From Mycogone perniciosa (taxonomy: Eukaryota; Ascomycota; Sordariomycetes; Hypocreales; Hypocreaceae): a stretch of 64,000 bases of DNA. The position numbers were made by a program, and so were the translations under genes. A model generated the notes under the pieces. That model ran no database searches. It was not told the origin of the DNA and saw nothing but the letters and a program-made list of their open reading frames with translations. The stretch spans positions 106,889 through 170,888 of the forward strand of contig JAOALB010000061.1 of NCBI GenBank assembly GCA_025331125.1, in the 5' to 3' direction. Of this stretch, positions 62,880 through 64,000 are shown piece after piece (positions within the stretch are counted from its first letter, which is position 1; every line of letters begins with the position of its first letter).

Positions 62880-63835
62880 TTCTGAACTGGGACTAACTAC
62901 AACATCCAGACCTTGACCATTTGTCTTATGGAATAAGTGAGTGGAGAGACGGCCGCTGTCCTGGTGCTGGTCTACGACGATAATAGGCTCGTCGGGGAAG
63001 GCGGAAGGAAATGAAGAGCTTCTCAAATGTATGGCACAGCGGACTCTGTCAAAGTCTTTCCACCAGCAACGGCAACCACAATCAAGTAGAAGATTGCGTC
63101 TGGAGTTGCTGAATACACTAGATGTGGGAACCCAGGGTAGAGGGCTGTCCCAGTGATTTTCTGATCTTCCACCCAGGGGTTCTACCACACGGGAAGAAAG
63201 TTCCTCCACTGGGGCTCAAACGGGTTCTGGTTCTCACGGCAATGCCAAAAATTTCCGAGACGACTTTTGCCGAAGTCGTTGCTCCTTTGTCATTGTCGTT
63301 TCATCCCAGTATCGCTTCTCGTGGTTCCAGATATATGAAGGAAGGTCGACGACGGCTCGGGGTCTGGCTGGTGCTGCTGCTTCCTGGTTGATCTTGCCAA
63401 GGGCGATTGTGATTCCTGGGGCCCAGAGATGTCCTGCAGCTTTTAGGGATGTTGTCACAGCATCCTCTTTACTTGCAAACATAGGTGTAAGGCAGCTCTG
63501 AAGGCAGTCTGTCGTCAACTTCCTCCATGATCTGTACCAGTGGTGCCCTCAACGCTGAGTGAGGTCCAATCTTGACGAGGGTATTACACTTGACGGCTGT
63601 CATGGGTGGACCTCGTCACCCCGGGGCATAGTTCAGGAGAATGTGCACACCTTGCGAGAAGCTCATAGTTCCACACATGTTCCAAATCCATTAATCTCTG
63701 CCAATCTCGACAGGGTCGATCAGTTGACCCGCGGCCGAGGAGAACATGGATGTCATCGTCACTCGAGGCTCCCCAACACTGGCCTTGATCATGATATCCA
63801 GGCAATCACCCCCACAATTTTTATGTAGAGAGAAC
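62880..63835 (-). pseudogene. Relic of a second highly reducing PKS (AT end to DH start)
   Basis: Read from right to left on the minus strand in several frames: the end of an AT domain (VTMTSMFSSAAGQLIDP ~63.75 kb, VKIGPHSALRAPLVQI ~63.57 kb), the AT-DH linker (GHLWAPGITIALGKIN ~63.4 kb, then VDLPSYIWNHEKRYW ~63.34 kb), and the DH opening (WRNFLPV and ITGTALYPG ~63.2-63.14 kb), with a later RCAIHLRSSS (~63.04 kb) in another frame. Frames change at several places and stops are frequent, so this is a dead gene. The linker differs clearly from the one in the cluster synthase (LPSYSWNHDKVYW), so it is not a simple duplicate. KS and the first part of AT would lie beyond the right edge. It is not A+T mutated, so decay was by ordinary indels. 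Confidence 0.78.
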
Positions 63836-63974
63836 GGTAGGCAGTCATGACGCGAAGCTTTCAGGCAAGCTTTGCATCCTTCGATATGATTTTCTCTGAT
63901 TGATCAACACACTCGACGTCACTCGAGAGTGTAGCCTTCTTCGAGCTGTTGACACATGTCTTGACGACACTTTC

Positions 63975-63998
63975 GGGGGGGGGGGGGGGGGGGGGGGG
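63975..63998 (+). repeat. Run of 24 G at the window end
   Basis: An uninterrupted G homopolymer, followed by AG at the last two bases. It could be a true G tract or a sequencing/assembly artefact beside a gap. Confidence 0.85.
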
Positions 63999-64000
63999 AG

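Overview
The window looks like nuclear DNA of a filamentous ascomycete (Pezizomycotina, probably Eurotiales such as Aspergillus or Penicillium). The reasons are short introns of 46-126 bp with fungal splice and branch signals, a highly reducing fungal polyketide synthase, and a large block of retrotransposons converted to near-pure A+T by C-to-T / G-to-A changes, as expected of repeat-induced point mutation (RIP). The genus cannot be fixed from the sequence alone.

Positions 1-17.9 kb hold part of a secondary-metabolite cluster. A large polyketide synthase (minus strand, 7748 to beyond base 1) has KS-AT-DH-MT-(no working ER)-KR-ACP and then a Ser/Thr/Asp-rich linker that runs off the window. 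That is the layout of a PKS-NRPS hybrid or a LovB-type synthase. Next to it are a LovC-like trans-enoyl reductase (9161-10434 +), a Baeyer-Villiger monooxygenase (11019-12749 -), a BBE-like FAD oxidoreductase (14081-15584 +) and a CYP52-type P450 (16140-17841 -). The enzymes work as a set: the synthase lacks its own ER and borrows the trans-ER; the three oxidative enzymes would tailor the product. The set resembles cytochalasan clusters (PKS-NRPS, trans-ER, BVMO, P450, FAD oxidase). The product is inferred, because the NRPS module, Diels-Alderase, hydrolase and regulator are not in view.

At 19.1-19.84 kb lies a broken N-terminal piece of an Argonaute-like gene.

From 20226 to 59408 is a 39-kb A+T block bounded by 40-bp inverted repeats that look like Tc1/mariner ends. 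Inside it, the insertion history can be read from target-site duplications. A tandem pair of Ty1/copia elements sharing a central LTR (21526 to 50189) was split inside its left LTR by a Ty3/gypsy element (21552-35472, TSD TATAT). The gypsy element was in turn split by another copia copy (23202-30425, TSD AATAC). A solo copia LTR (54911-55184, TSD TAAAA) and an almost unmutated solo LTR of another family (36701-37281, TSD AAAGT) are also present. Nothing in the block can make a functional protein.

Right of the block are a Ser/Thr-kinase pseudogene (59866-60787), a small intact endosulfine/Igo-family gene (61586-62043 +), a decayed AT-DH fragment of a second HR-PKS (about 62.9-63.83 kb -), and a 24-base G run at the window end.
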